From CAWGYT01 sp963826795 (GTDB taxonomy: Bacteria > Planctomycetota > Planctomycetia > Pirellulales > Pirellulaceae), in NCBI GenBank assembly GCA_963826795.1, contig CAWGYT010000011.1, forward strand, positions 1 through 64,000: a stretch of DNA of 64,000 bases, written 5' to 3'. The translations under genes were made by a program, and so were the position numbers. The notes beneath the pieces are model-generated. The model had not been told where the DNA came from, did not search any database, and saw only the letters and a list, made by a program, of their open reading frames with translations. Of this stretch, positions 18,059 through 26,618 are shown piece after piece. How positions within the stretch are numbered: position 1 is the stretch's first letter; each line of letters begins with the position of its first letter.

Positions 18059-18667
18059 TCAAAGTGCCGAGGCGTCGGACCAGCCGTGTTGACCGATCAG
18101 CGGCACGAAAGCGAACCGTCCGAGGTTTTCGGCGTGTAGCCCGGGGCCGCGGCGCGTAAACCGAAACAGCGACTGACGGGTTGGCACTCCTCCGATTGGA
18201 ATCACGATACGGCCGCTATCGGCCAACTGTTCGACGTACGGTTCCGGTAACTCGTCCGCGCCGGCCGTCACGGTGATCGCATCAAAGGGAGCTTGGCCGG
18301 GCAGTCCCAACGTGCCATTGCCGGTATGCACCTCCTCGGCAAGGCAGCCGAGCACGGCTGCCGCGTAGCCGGTGCCGGTCCCAATTTCGAGCACTCGCTC
18401 GGAACCGTCCAGCCTCAACGCCTCGGTCATGAAGGCGACGGTGAACGGCTGCGAGATCGTCTGTCCGAACCCGATCGGCAGCGGCCGGTCTTCGTATGCC
18501 TCGCTTTGAAGCTGCCGCGGCACGAACTGTTCCCGTGGCACCGAGTTCATCGCCTCCAGCACGCGGCGGTCGCGAATCCCGCGAAGCACGAGTTGGCCTT
18601 GCATCATCCGCTTGCGCCGTTCGACGAAGTTGCTTACGTCCTTCTCGAAAAGCCAAGAACTCTTCAT
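18059..18667 (-). CDS. pcm: Protein-L-isoaspartate O-methyltransferase with internal deletion
   Basis: 202-aa methyltransferase that would use SAM to initiate repair of isoaspartyl residues. Conserved motifs are VPREQFVP, PLPIGFGQTISQPFTVAFMT, VLEIGTGTGYAAAVLG (SAM motif I) and APFDAITVTAGADELPEP. Between AEEVHT and GNGTLGLPGQ about 27 residues are missing in frame; these normally contain the acidic residue that binds the SAM ribose. The intact paralogue at 23677-24474 keeps this segment (VYSIEIVESLAREADDRLRT). The protein may therefore be inactive or altered. ATG 18667 is chosen for its GGAG ribosome binding site; the frame is open further upstream. Confidence 0.85.
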   Translation of the reverse strand: MKSSWLFEKDVSNFVERRKRMMQGQLVLRGIRDRRVLEAMNSVPREQFVPRQLQSEAYEDRPLPIGFGQTISQPFTVAFMTEALRLDGSERVLEIGTGTGYAAAVLGCLAEEVHTGNGTLGLPGQAPFDAITVTAGADELPEPYVEQLADSGRIVIPIGGVPTRQSLFRFTRRGPGLHAENLGRFAFVPLIGQHGWSDASAL

Positions 18668-18968
18668 GCTGTCGCTCCGGGAAACGTCGTAGCCGAACTC
18701 GCCAGAGCTTTCGATCTCTCGGGCACCCGCCAGAGTCTGGGCGACACCGGCTACGAAGCAATGAATCGCATCTGCAATTTCAGTGCCGAAGATGAGACGA
18801 TTGCGGCGGTGCGATGCGCTGAGACGGTGTGCGAAGTCGCACACATTGTTTGCCCGGCACAAACAACGCACAACAAGCGAGGCTCTCGGTTCGTGCAACT
18901 GAGACGAACGGCACAACGGTTGCACATTGAAAGAATGCGCGAGGTGAACTACTGGAAAGGACGTAGCC

Positions 18969-19430
18969 ATGAGACGCAAGGATTTGGTGGTAAAGATGGC
19001 GCAGACGCTTCTACGACGACGTGCCGCGCTGCGAACGACTCTCGAGCGAAACGCCAGCCTGATTGCCGTCGATGGAGGCGCGGTGGGGGATAGCGTCGAC
19101 GCCGCAGTTGATTGCGAACAGGACGAGCTCGATTCGCAACTGGCGACGGTCGAGAGCCGCGAATTGGCGGCGATTGACGCCGCGTTAGGCCAGATGCGCG
19201 ACGGCCGTTATGGGACCTGCGAAGGCTGCGGGAAACCGATTCCTTCGGCGCGGCTTCAAGCGTTGCCCTATGCGACCTTGTGCATCCAATGCCAACGCGA
19301 AGAAGAACAATTTGGTCACGGGTGGGCTGCTGCTTTTCATTGGCAGCGGGAAACCCACGAGGGGTCCGGGGAGGAGCCGAACCAATCAGAGCCGAACCAA
19401 TCAGACGGGCTGAAACTGGATTTGGTGTAA
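18969..19430 (+). CDS. DksA/TraR C4 zinc-finger regulator
   Basis: 153-aa protein with an N-terminal helical hairpin (residues about 10-75, LDSQLATVESRELAAIDAAL) and a C4 zinc finger, CEGCGKPIPSARLQALPYAT followed by LCIQC. DksA-type proteins insert into the RNA polymerase secondary channel and adjust transcription with ppGpp in stress. GAAAGGA before ATG 18969 serves as ribosome binding site. The C-terminal tail contains a perfect short tandem repeat (EPNQSEPNQS). The helix-hairpin-helix gene starts two bases after the stop; an operon is likely. Confidence 0.88.
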   Translation: MRRKDLVVKMAQTLLRRRAALRTTLERNASLIAVDGGAVGDSVDAAVDCEQDELDSQLATVESRELAAIDAALGQMRDGRYGTCEGCGKPIPSARLQALPYATLCIQCQREEEQFGHGWAAAFHWQRETHEGSGEEPNQSEPNQSDGLKLDLV

Positions 19431-19432
19431 CG

Positions 19433-20335
19433 ATGATCCAAAGCACCTTGACCCAAACGAGCGTGAACGACGGGCCGACGAATGCGGAAATCGCCAGTGC
19501 GCTGGAGGAAACTGCCGGTCTGCTCGAAGCTCAGGGCGCAAACCCGTTTCGCGTTGGAGCGTATCGCAAGGCTGCCGACACGATACGCGGACTAAAAGGG
19601 GCGGCCGCTCACATCCTCCAAGCCGAAGGCGTCGTGGGGCTGATTCGGTTGCCGGGAATTGGCCGTTCACTGGCCTACTCGATCGATCAGTTTGTGCGCA
19701 GGCGGCGGCTGCCGCTGTTGGATCGATTGCGAGGCGAAGACGCTGCTGAACGGAGCTTTGTCACCGTGCCAGACATCGGTCCTGAGCTGGCGCGGCGCAT
19801 TCATGAGCAACTGGGAATCGAAACCTTGAGTGAGTTGCAGGCGGCCGCCAACGACGGCCGGTTGGCCGAGGTGCGAGGCATGGGCCGCAAACGCATTCGT
19901 GCCGTCCGCGAATCGCTGGCGGGTCGCTTTCAACGTCCATCGAAACCCGCCGAATCTTCACCACGAAAGGGGGAAACTGACGTGCCGGTTGCCGAGTTGC
20001 TCGACATCGACAGCGAGTACCGGCGCTTGGCCCAGCAGAAGAAGCTGCCGCGCATCGCGCCGCGGCGTTTCAACCCCACGCGCGAAGCCTGGTTGCCGGT
20101 TTTGCACACAGAGCGCGACGGCCGTCACTACACGGCCCTCTATTCCAACACGGCACGTGCCCACGAATTGGGAACAACGCACGACTGGGTCGTGATTTAC
20201 CGCGACGACGAGGCCGATCACGGCCAATGGACCGTGATCACCGCCAACTACGGCAAGCTCCGCGGCCGACGCATCATCGGCGGCCGAGAGGCAGACTCCT
20301 TGCTGCACTACCAAAACACAGCTAAACGTTCATAA
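19433..20335 (+). CDS. Helix-hairpin-helix protein related to the N-terminus of DNA polymerase X
   Basis: 300-aa protein. Residues about 10-90 resemble the pol-beta N-terminal 8-kDa domain (GANPFRVGAYRKAADTIRGL, IRLPGIGRSLAYSIDQFV). A further HhH pair follows (VPDIGPELARRIHEQLGIET, EVRGMGRKRIRAVRESL). No polymerase palm residues follow. The C-terminal about 110 residues (FNPTREAWLPVLHTERDGRH, HDWVVIYRDDEADHGQW) form a separate domain found in bacterial HhH proteins. It likely binds damaged or branched DNA; this is inferred. ATG 19433 lies two bases after the DksA-like stop. Confidence 0.85.
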   Translation: MIQSTLTQTSVNDGPTNAEIASALEETAGLLEAQGANPFRVGAYRKAADTIRGLKGAAAHILQAEGVVGLIRLPGIGRSLAYSIDQFVRRRRLPLLDRLRGEDAAERSFVTVPDIGPELARRIHEQLGIETLSELQAAANDGRLAEVRGMGRKRIRAVRESLAGRFQRPSKPAESSPRKGETDVPVAELLDIDSEYRRLAQQKKLPRIAPRRFNPTREAWLPVLHTERDGRHYTALYSNTARAHELGTTHDWVVIYRDDEADHGQWTVITANYGKLRGRRIIGGREADSLLHYQNTAKRS

Positions 20336-20424
20336 GCGAACAGAACGGTGGCAACCGAAACACGCAATCCTGCAGGCTCTTTGCAAGCCGACGGACTCGA
20401 GAAGTACATCGGAGAAAGACGCGA

Positions 20425-21786
20425 ATGGTTGGCACTCAAACGCCGGCAACTGGGATCAAGGCCCCTGAAGCCGAAGACCTCAATCCGTTTCACATGGCTC
20501 GTCAGCAATTCGACCGAGCAGTCCCTCATCTACCGCAGCTCAAACACGGCCTGATTGAATTCCTCAAATCACCAGTTCGCACGATCACGATTTGCTTTCC
20601 TATCGAGTTGGACGACGGATCCGTCGAGAACTTCACCGGGCACCGTGTGTTGCACAGCCAAGTGCGGGGACCGGGCAAGGGCGGCATTCGCTACCATCCC
20701 GACGTGACGGTCGACGAGGTCCGGGCTCTGGCCGAGTGGATGACCTGGAAATGCGCGCTGGTCGATGTGCCGTTCGGCGGAGCGAAGGGCGGCGTGGCGT
20801 GTAATGCCAAGGAACTCGGCGTGAACGAGCTCCGCAAGATCACGCGACGATTTATCTCAGACCTGGGCGACAACATCGGCCCCCACACCGACATCCCCGC
20901 CCCCGACCTTTACACCGACGCCCAGACGATGGCCTGGATCTACGACACGTATCACATGATGCACCCGGGCAACAACAACCTGCCGGTAGTCACCGGCAAG
21001 CCGATTGAGCTGGGCGGTTCGTTAGGCCGTCAGGAAGCGACCGGGCGCGGCGTCTTATTTGCCGCTGAGCGTGCGCTGGAGCGGGGCGTCGTATCCGGCT
21101 TGAATTCGCTCGATGCGGCAAGCGTTGTGATACAGGGATTCGGCGATGTCGGTGCCGTGGCAGCCGAGTTGTTTCGTCAGGCCGGCGCGACGATCTTGGC
21201 GGTGAGCGATTCTCAAGGTGGCATTTTTAGTGAGAAGGGGATCGACGTCGAAGCGGCATCGAAGTTCAAGGCCAAGCATCGGACGGTCGTTGGCTTGCCT
21301 CACACAGAAACCATGACAAACGAGGACCTACTCGAGATTCCTTGTGACATTCTCATCCCAGCGGCGTTGGGAAACCAGATTCGCCGCGACAATGCCGATC
21401 GCGTCCAAACGAAGCTAGTCGTCGAAGCAGCAAACGGACCGACGACTCCTGCAGCCGACGACATCTTGTCCGCCAAGGATATCCCGGTTTTGCCCGACAT
21501 CCTGGCGAACGCCGGTGGTGTCACGGTCAGCTATTTCGAGTGGGTACAGAACATCGAGAACGAGCAGTGGGACTTAGCCGTGGTCAACGGGAAGCTCCAA
21601 GCCAAAATGCGGCGAGCTACCGACGCGGTCATCGACCGTTGGGAGGGGCTGCGTTCGTCCCCTGCCAATTCCACACCCGATGAAGAACAAGCCGACCGGC
21701 GCTGCTTCGACATTCGCACCGCGGCACTGGTTGTGGCAATTCAGCGCGTCGCCAATATCGCTTTGAAGCGCGGTATTTGGCCTTGA
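20425..21786 (+). CDS. gdhA: Glutamate dehydrogenase (Glu/Leu/Phe/Val family)
   Basis: 453 aa; catalyses reversible oxidative deamination of glutamate to 2-oxoglutarate with NAD(P)+. It contains the substrate region VRGPGKGGIRYHPDVTVDEV, catalytic lysine in VPFGGAKGGV (near residue 120), PAPDLYTDAQTMAWIYDTY, the Rossmann segment ASVVIQGFGDVGAVAAELF, and the C-terminal ANAGGVTVSYFEWVQNI. GGAG lies eight to nine bases before ATG 20425. It follows the HhH gene by 89 bp and may be the last gene of the DksA-like operon, linking nitrogen/energy balance with the stress genes. Confidence 0.95.
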   Translation: MVGTQTPATGIKAPEAEDLNPFHMARQQFDRAVPHLPQLKHGLIEFLKSPVRTITICFPIELDDGSVENFTGHRVLHSQVRGPGKGGIRYHPDVTVDEVRALAEWMTWKCALVDVPFGGAKGGVACNAKELGVNELRKITRRFISDLGDNIGPHTDIPAPDLYTDAQTMAWIYDTYHMMHPGNNNLPVVTGKPIELGGSLGRQEATGRGVLFAAERALERGVVSGLNSLDAASVVIQGFGDVGAVAAELFRQAGATILAVSDSQGGIFSEKGIDVEAASKFKAKHRTVVGLPHTETMTNEDLLEIPCDILIPAALGNQIRRDNADRVQTKLVVEAANGPTTPAADDILSAKDIPVLPDILANAGGVTVSYFEWVQNIENEQWDLAVVNGKLQAKMRRATDAVIDRWEGLRSSPANSTPDEEQADRRCFDIRTAALVVAIQRVANIALKRGIWP

Positions 21787-22375
21787 ACCCAGTGGCAAGA
21801 ATACATGGCGGCCGCCGTTCATACCACGGCATCGCCTCACGACCGTTGCTCGCACACTGTGCGATTTCGCGCATGCCGATCGCGTTAGGGTCGCGACCGA
21901 GCTGCTACCTTGCTGTCCCTCAACGGAGGAGTATCTGGCACGCGCAGTGCTCCCTACTCCCTTTGTTCGATCAAATATCAAATCTCGCCGGAGACAACGG
22001 CGATCGCAGGCCACGTTCGGAATGCCAGTGCCGCTCAGGAATTCCCGCGACGGACTGCCGAATACATCTCTGCTCTCCGAAGGGCGAAACAAGTAATGGA
22101 ACTCGAGGCGGCCCGGCATGCAGCACGAAAATCACGAATGGAGATGAACCGCGCAGCATTTTGTCCAAACTGCGAACCGCTGGCGTCGCTTTCCAGCCAA
22201 ACTGATCCAGCCGAACTGATCCAGCCAAACTGATCCAGCCGCACCGTTCCAGCCGCACCGTTCCAGGCCCCGGCCAATTGGGAATCACCTAATTAATCCA
22301 GCGAGCGCACACCTCAAGTGACGAGAACTCGCGCACAAAACTGCAGAATGTCGTGGTGGACAGCCGGGCGTTTGC
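21787..22375. other. Gene-poor region with a short unproven ORF
   Basis: No recognisable gene. A 107-codon plus-strand frame at 21910-22233 has no family resemblance and its end runs into a tandem repeat, so it is not called. The 3' part holds the 12-15-bp tandem repeat listed next. Confidence 0.4.
22193..22265. repeat. Short tandem repeat (AACTGATCCAGCC type)
   Basis: About three copies of CAAACTGATCCAGCC or its CGAACTGATCCAGCC variant, followed by two copies of a related GCACCGTTCCAGCC unit. The arrangement resembles the short decaying tandem arrays elsewhere in the window, but the unit is different. Confidence 0.7.
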
Positions 22376-22588
22376 TTACTTGCGTGTCAGTCGAAGGACC
22401 CGTTGGTCGCCGATGCGATGTTCCAGGAATTTGACCAACCAGTCACGATCGATCTCATCAAAGAAGCCTGGGATGTGGGCCCCGAGGCCCCAATTCACGC
22501 GCTGTTCCGTGATCGCAGACGACCACGCGCCGAGTGCGTCGTGCTGACTGCGCTCCGGACGGAAGCCATAGCTGAAACCGAGGAAGAG
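22376..22588 (-). pseudogene. Fragment of a group II intron reverse transcriptase
   Basis: About 70 codons read FLGFSYGFRPERSQHDALGA, then GFFDEIDRDWLVKFLEHRIG and a stop. It aligns closely with residues about 170-245 of the intact intron RT at 45175-46674. The catalytic LDADIQGFFD of the intact copy is changed to LGAHIPGFFD, so the first catalytic aspartates are lost. A clear remnant of a second intron copy. Confidence 0.85.
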
Positions 22589-22632
22589 GGCTTGCGAACA
22601 TGGGCTTTGCAGAAATGCAAACCCCAGCCGCG

Positions 22633-22697
22633 GTCCGAGAACTCCACAGGAGGTAATGCAGATATGAGCGCCGAGGGGAAGGCAGATGAGAGCATAG
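22633..22697 (+). other. Fragment of group II intron RNA preceding the RT start
   Basis: About 60 bases starting GGTCCGAGAACTCCACAGGA and ending in GATGAGAGCATAGTG match the sequence just before and at the start of the RT ORF of the intact intron (45150-45210). It is on the plus strand, opposite to the adjacent RT fragment, so the remnant is rearranged. Confidence 0.7.
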
Positions 22698-22859
22698 TGT
22701 GCGCTGGGCAGCGCATTCGCCCCTCGGTGGCCCCCGACGCGTCCGTGTTTTGCGTAGAATCAGGAACGTCCCCGTTTCTTTCGCCCGCCGTTTCTTTCGC
22801 CAGCGCCCGGCGGTTCGGGAAAGCGATCGAGGCGCTAGCGACGGAGATCACCGAGCAGC

Positions 22860-23624
22860 GTGTTTGGTGAACTTAGCGAGACATCACTCTGGGGGTCAGT
22901 CACTTTGCCGGACCATCGCAAGCATCGCGGTCCGCATCCCGAAGATCGGCAACTCTTTGATGTCGAGCGAGTGGCGAGTTTGCGCGCTGCGACTCGCGAC
23001 CTCAGTTGGCTCTTGACGCAAGGTTATGCTTCGACTTCTGCGCTGAAACTGGTCGGCGACCGTCATCGCTTGAATGTTCGTCAGCGTTTGGCAGTTGCCC
23101 GGTGTGCGTGCGGCGACCCGGAAGTCACTCGGCGACAGCGCCACGAAGTGCAGCTTTCGGATCTTGGGAATCAAGAACTGTGGATCGACGGATACAACGT
23201 CCTGACAAGCCTGGAAGCGGCGTTGTCGGGGGCCGTCATCCTCGCCGCCCGCGACGGTTGCTACCGCGATATGGCCAGCATGCACGGCAATTATCGGAAG
23301 GTCGCTGAAACAATCCCGGTCATTCATCTCGTCGGCGAACTCGCCACGCAATGGCATGTCGCCGCTTGCCATTGGCTGTTGGACCAGCCTGTTTCCAACA
23401 GCGGCCGTTTGAAGACGATGCTTCTCGAGGTTAGCCAGGAGCAGGGCTGGGACTGGCGGGTCGGACTCGTTCCTGACCCGGACGCGGTGCTCAAACGCAC
23501 GGGCCACATCGTGGCTTCGTCCGATAGCCAAATCCTGGACCACGTGCAGCGATGGTTCAATTTGGCGCGGGTCGCGATCGACGTGAGAGTGGGCGAGGCG
23601 TGGGTTGTCGATCTGTCTTGCTAG
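22860..23624 (+). CDS. DUF434 / DUF5616 domain protein
   Basis: 254 aa from the GTG at 22860; a TTG at 22905 (LPDHRKHRGPHPEDRQLFD) is probably the real start because similarity begins there. The N-terminal DUF434 part contains LSWLLTQGYASTSALKLVGD, followed by the DUF5616 part with LWIDGYNVLTSLEAALSGAV, LAARDGCYRDMASMHGNYR and ASSDSQILDHVQRWFNL. The DGYN and D-rich motifs recall PIN/NYN-like nuclease folds, but no activity is established. Cytoplasmic, with no obvious operon partner; the convergent PCMT gene ends 53 bp downstream. Confidence 0.8.
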   Translation: MFGELSETSLWGSVTLPDHRKHRGPHPEDRQLFDVERVASLRAATRDLSWLLTQGYASTSALKLVGDRHRLNVRQRLAVARCACGDPEVTRRQRHEVQLSDLGNQELWIDGYNVLTSLEAALSGAVILAARDGCYRDMASMHGNYRKVAETIPVIHLVGELATQWHVAACHWLLDQPVSNSGRLKTMLLEVSQEQGWDWRVGLVPDPDAVLKRTGHIVASSDSQILDHVQRWFNLARVAIDVRVGEAWVVDLSC

Positions 23625-23676
23625 TGCCGCAACCTAACCATGGAGTGACGCCACATCGCAGGACTCCGCCCCGCTT

Positions 23677-24474
23677 TCAATCCTGGGCCGCGCCGGTCAT
23701 GGGGACGAAGGCGACTGACGCGACTTCCGTTTTCACTACGCTTCCGTCCGCAGCCTTCTCGATGACCAGCAAGCTCTGAAAGTAATCCCCGACCGGGATG
23801 ACAAGCTTGCCGCCAGGGGCAAGTTGCTCGACCAAAGCCTGCGGCACATGATCGGGCGCAGCCGCGACAATAATGATGTCAAACGGAGCTTCCGACTCCC
23901 AGCCATGATAGCCGTCGCCGTGGCGCACGGTGATGTTGTCATAACCCAACGTCCGCAACCGGTCATCGGCTTCCCTCGCAAGAGACTCGACGATTTCAAT
24001 GCTGTAGACAGTCTTGACGAGTTCCGCCAGCACCGCCGCTTGATACCCCGATCCCGTGCCGATGTCGAGCGCCTTATCTTCCGGCTGCGGATCGACCAAT
24101 TGCGTCATCAGGGCCACGATGTACGGTTGCGAAATCGTCTGGCCGTGCCCAATCGTCAACGGTGAATCGGCGTAGGCCTGGCGACGCCGCGCCTGCGGCA
24201 CAAACTTGTGGCGGGGGATCCGCCGCATGACTTCGAGGACACGTTCATTGACAATGTCCCGGCCGGCGAGCTGCTCGGAAACCATCTGCTCGCGTTCTTC
24301 GGAGTAGTCATTTTCCGCCGCTGGGATCGGTTGCGGGGAGGTTGCCTCTTCTGTTGCCGGCCGGTCGGTTCCTGCCGAACGTACCGGGGCTCTTTCACAA
24401 GCGGTCAATAGCACCGCCGCCAGGAGGAGGAGAATTCGTGAATCGATCAGAGCTGGGGCGGCCTTGGTATTCAT
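23677..24474 (-). CDS. pcm: Lipoprotein-type protein-L-isoaspartate O-methyltransferase
   Basis: From ATG 24474, 265 aa: a lipoprotein signal peptide (ILLLLAAVLLTAC, with Cys near residue 26), a short Glu/Pro linker, then a complete PCMT domain: IPRHKFVP, SPLTIGHGQTISQPYIVALM, ALDIGTGSGYQAAVLAELV, VYSIEIVESLAREADDRL, YDNITVRHGDGYHGWES, FDIIIVAAAPDHVPQ. It would repair isoaspartate in envelope or periplasmic proteins, which raises the question of SAM supply there. Unlike the copy at 18059-18667 its SAM-binding region is intact. Confidence 0.92.
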   Translation of the reverse strand: MNTKAAPALIDSRILLLLAAVLLTACERAPVRSAGTDRPATEEATSPQPIPAAENDYSEEREQMVSEQLAGRDIVNERVLEVMRRIPRHKFVPQARRRQAYADSPLTIGHGQTISQPYIVALMTQLVDPQPEDKALDIGTGSGYQAAVLAELVKTVYSIEIVESLAREADDRLRTLGYDNITVRHGDGYHGWESEAPFDIIIVAAAPDHVPQALVEQLAPGGKLVIPVGDYFQSLLVIEKAADGSVVKTEVASVAFVPMTGAAQD

Positions 24475-24624
24475 GGCTAGTGCCGTTTCCAGTTGGCAAG
24501 TTACGCGTTTCGCGTTCAACGATCGCAGAGGGTGCTCAGCCGTGTTCGCGAGCACGAAGCAAGTGGTTTAAAAGGAACCTCCGTGTCGTTTGTGTCGTTG
24601 TGTTTTGACACGGAGGCTCCCCAA

Positions 24625-25047
24625 ATGGACAAAGTGAAGTCAAGGCGGATTGCGCCCGGTGAACGCCGTAAGCTCCATCGCATGAAACGCCAACGGAGGA
24701 ATCACGTCAACGTCAGCCATGCTCGTATTATTTTGCTCAGTAGCGGCGGAGTTTGCAATCGGGAACTGGCCGAACGTGTTGGTGTGACGGCGCACTGGGT
24801 CCGCAAGATCATTCATCGGTTCAACGCCCATGGCCTGGCGGGAATTGAGTGGTGGCCCTGCTGGCACGTTCCGGGTCCACGGAAGTTCTTTGCAGATATC
24901 GTGGCGCAGGTCGCCGAAGTGGCGCTGTCTTCGCCCCAGTCGCTGATTGGCATGAACCAGTGGCCGTTAAGCAAGCTGCGGTCGTACCTCGTAAGTCAAA
25001 CGATATTGGGCTCGATCAGCCTGGAATGGCTGCGACCACGCCCATGA
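24625..25047 (+). pseudogene. IS630-type transposase, N-terminal fragment
   Basis: ATG 24625 opens a helix-turn-helix protein (NRELAERVGVTAHWVRKIIH, RFNAHGLAGIEWWP) typical of the IS630/Tc1 N-terminus, continuing to WPLSKLRSYLVSQTILGSIS and LEWLRPRP. The DDE catalytic domain is absent because the sequence changes at about 25035-25047 into the AGACGGTCTAC repeat region. The truncated element thus defines the left border of that region. Confidence 0.82.
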
Positions 25048-26120
25048 ATCCAGACCATGAATCCAGACGGTCTACATGCATGAATCCAATGACCATGAAT
25101 CCAGACCATGAATCCAGACGGTCTACATTTCCGCTGGCGACCATGAATCCAGACGGTCTACATTTCCGCTGGCGACGCTGGCCGGTTGAGATGGAAAGAG
25201 TGCCGCTGCGCTGTCTCGGGAGCGAGTCGATTGCCGAGACGCGCAGAGGGAGGCGGAGTGGTCGCCATGAATCCAGACGGTCTACATGAATCCAGACTAC
25301 ATGAATCCAGACGGTCTACACCATGAATCGAGGCGGTCCACATTTCCGCTGGCGACGCTGGCCGGTTGAGATGGAAACATGAATCCAGACAACATGAATC
25401 CAGACGGTCTACATGCATCATGGACGGATGAATCCAGACGGTCTACATTTCCGCTGGCGACGCTGGCCGGTTGGGATGGAAAGAATGCCGCTACGCTGTC
25501 TCGGGAGCGAGTCGATTGCCGAGACGCGCAGAGGGAGGCGGAGTGGTCGCGGCGCGTAGCGGGGATCCGATCGGCCGGTCAGTTCAAGCGGTGCATGAAT
25601 CCAGACGGTCTACCTGCATCATGAACCCCAGCGTTGCAGAAAAACTGCTTTGTGGCCAAGCCTTCGGGAGGGCGAAGCTCCTGCTGAGCCTTCTTTGACA
25701 GCGTCTTCCGCTCCTGCGGCTCGGCAGGAGCCTCGCCCTCCCGGTGCGCCTGGATCTCACCGGATGTGAGATCCAGCAACAAGCGATGGCAAGTTCGAAG
25801 ACCCCTGGTTTTCTCAGTCCAACTCACACTCGCAAAGAATCCTTTATGCAACTACAGGGTGAATCCACATGGACCATGAATCCAGACGGTCTACACCATG
25901 AATCGAGGCGGTCCACATTTCCGCTGGCGACGCTGGCCGGTTGAGATGGAAAGAATGCCGCTACGCTGTCTCGGGAGCGAGTCGATTGCCGAGACGCGCA
26001 GAGGGAGGCGGAGTGGTCGCGGCGCGTAGCGGGGATCCGATCGGCCGGTCAGTTCACAGACAGAACCAGCGGTGCATGAATCCAGACGGTCTACATCATG
26101 AATCCAGACGGTCTACATTT
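25046..26120. repeat. Mosaic array of AGACGGTCTAC motifs and long units L
   Basis: Eleven copies of ATGAATCCAGACGGTCTAC (some with deletions) plus two GAGGCGGTCCAC variants are interleaved with a roughly 145-bp unit L. Unit L starts ATTTCCGCTGGCGACGCTGG, ends near CGGCCGGTCAGTTCA, and recurs at 25157-25266 (partial), 25339-25378 (partial), 25447-25591, 25916-26055 and 26114-26257, with a further partial copy at 32941-33056. Repeat copy R1 (25621-25857) is inserted in the middle. The open frames across it (HESRRST, FPLATLAG) are translation artefacts of the repeat. No gene is present. Confidence 0.85.
25621..25857 (-). repeat. 235-bp interspersed repeat R1, copy 2 (inverted)
   Basis: Reverse-oriented copy of the repeat at 10081-10315 and 55219-55456, sharing the ends TGTAGTTGCAT and CAACGCTGGGGTTCAT. 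It interrupts the AGACGGTCTAC mosaic, so it inserted after that array formed, or the array grew around it. Confidence 0.82.
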
Positions 26121-26345
26121 CCGCTGGCGACGCTGGCCGGTTGAGATGGAAAGAATGCCGCTACGCTGTCTCGGGAGCGAGCCGATTGCCGAGACGCGCA
26201 GAGGGAGGCGGAGTGGTCGCGGCGCGTAGCGGGGATCCGATCGGCCGGTCAGTTCAAGCGGTGAATCGAACGTGCCCCGCGGGGTCGGTCGCTGCTGAGT
26301 CGGCGGCCCTCAACAGTCACGTTCGTTGACGGGCCGGGGCCGGCC

Positions 26346-26574
26346 CGAACTGGACGGACGAGCGAATTGCCGAAGCATTTGCTTGTCAAACGCGAACGGT
26401 GGAGAAAAGTCGACAACGCTGGGTGGACCAAGGTTTCGAAGAAACGCTCAACGGAGCCAAACGTTCGGCACTGCCCGTTCCGAAGCTACTCGACGGTGAG
26501 TTGGAACTTGAAATCATTGATGGCGCGTTGTCGCGCTGGCTCCGGAATCCCGATCCCGATCCGAAATTGCTGTG
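26346..26574 (+). pseudogene. IS630-type transposase, second N-terminal fragment
   Basis: Without a start codon, the plus strand reads WTDERIAEAFACQTRTVEKS, RQRWVDQGFEETLNGAKRSA and LPVPKLLDGELE before a TGA at about 26574. This is the helix-turn-helix and linker of an IS630 subgroup different from the fragment at 24625-25047. The catalytic domain is missing. It is a transposon remnant bounding the repeat mosaic on the right. Confidence 0.75.
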
Positions 26575-26618
26575 ATTCACACTGGCCAATCCGGCAGTCA
26601 ATAGCGTGGGTTCAGCCA

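Noticed and set aside
21910..22233. 107-aa hypothetical protein downstream of glutamate dehydrogenase
   Set aside because: No ribosome binding site, no similarity to known families, and the C-terminus is a tandem DNA repeat.
25046..26330. Protein-coding ORFs across the mosaic (HESRRST / FPLATLAG peptides)
   Set aside because: Frames simply follow repeats whose length is compatible with an open frame; same peptides recur in several frames and lack any conserved family.
24625..26574. One IS630 element interrupted by the repeat mosaic
   Set aside because: The two fragments both carry the N-terminal helix-turn-helix and belong to different IS630 subgroups, so they cannot be two halves of one transposase.
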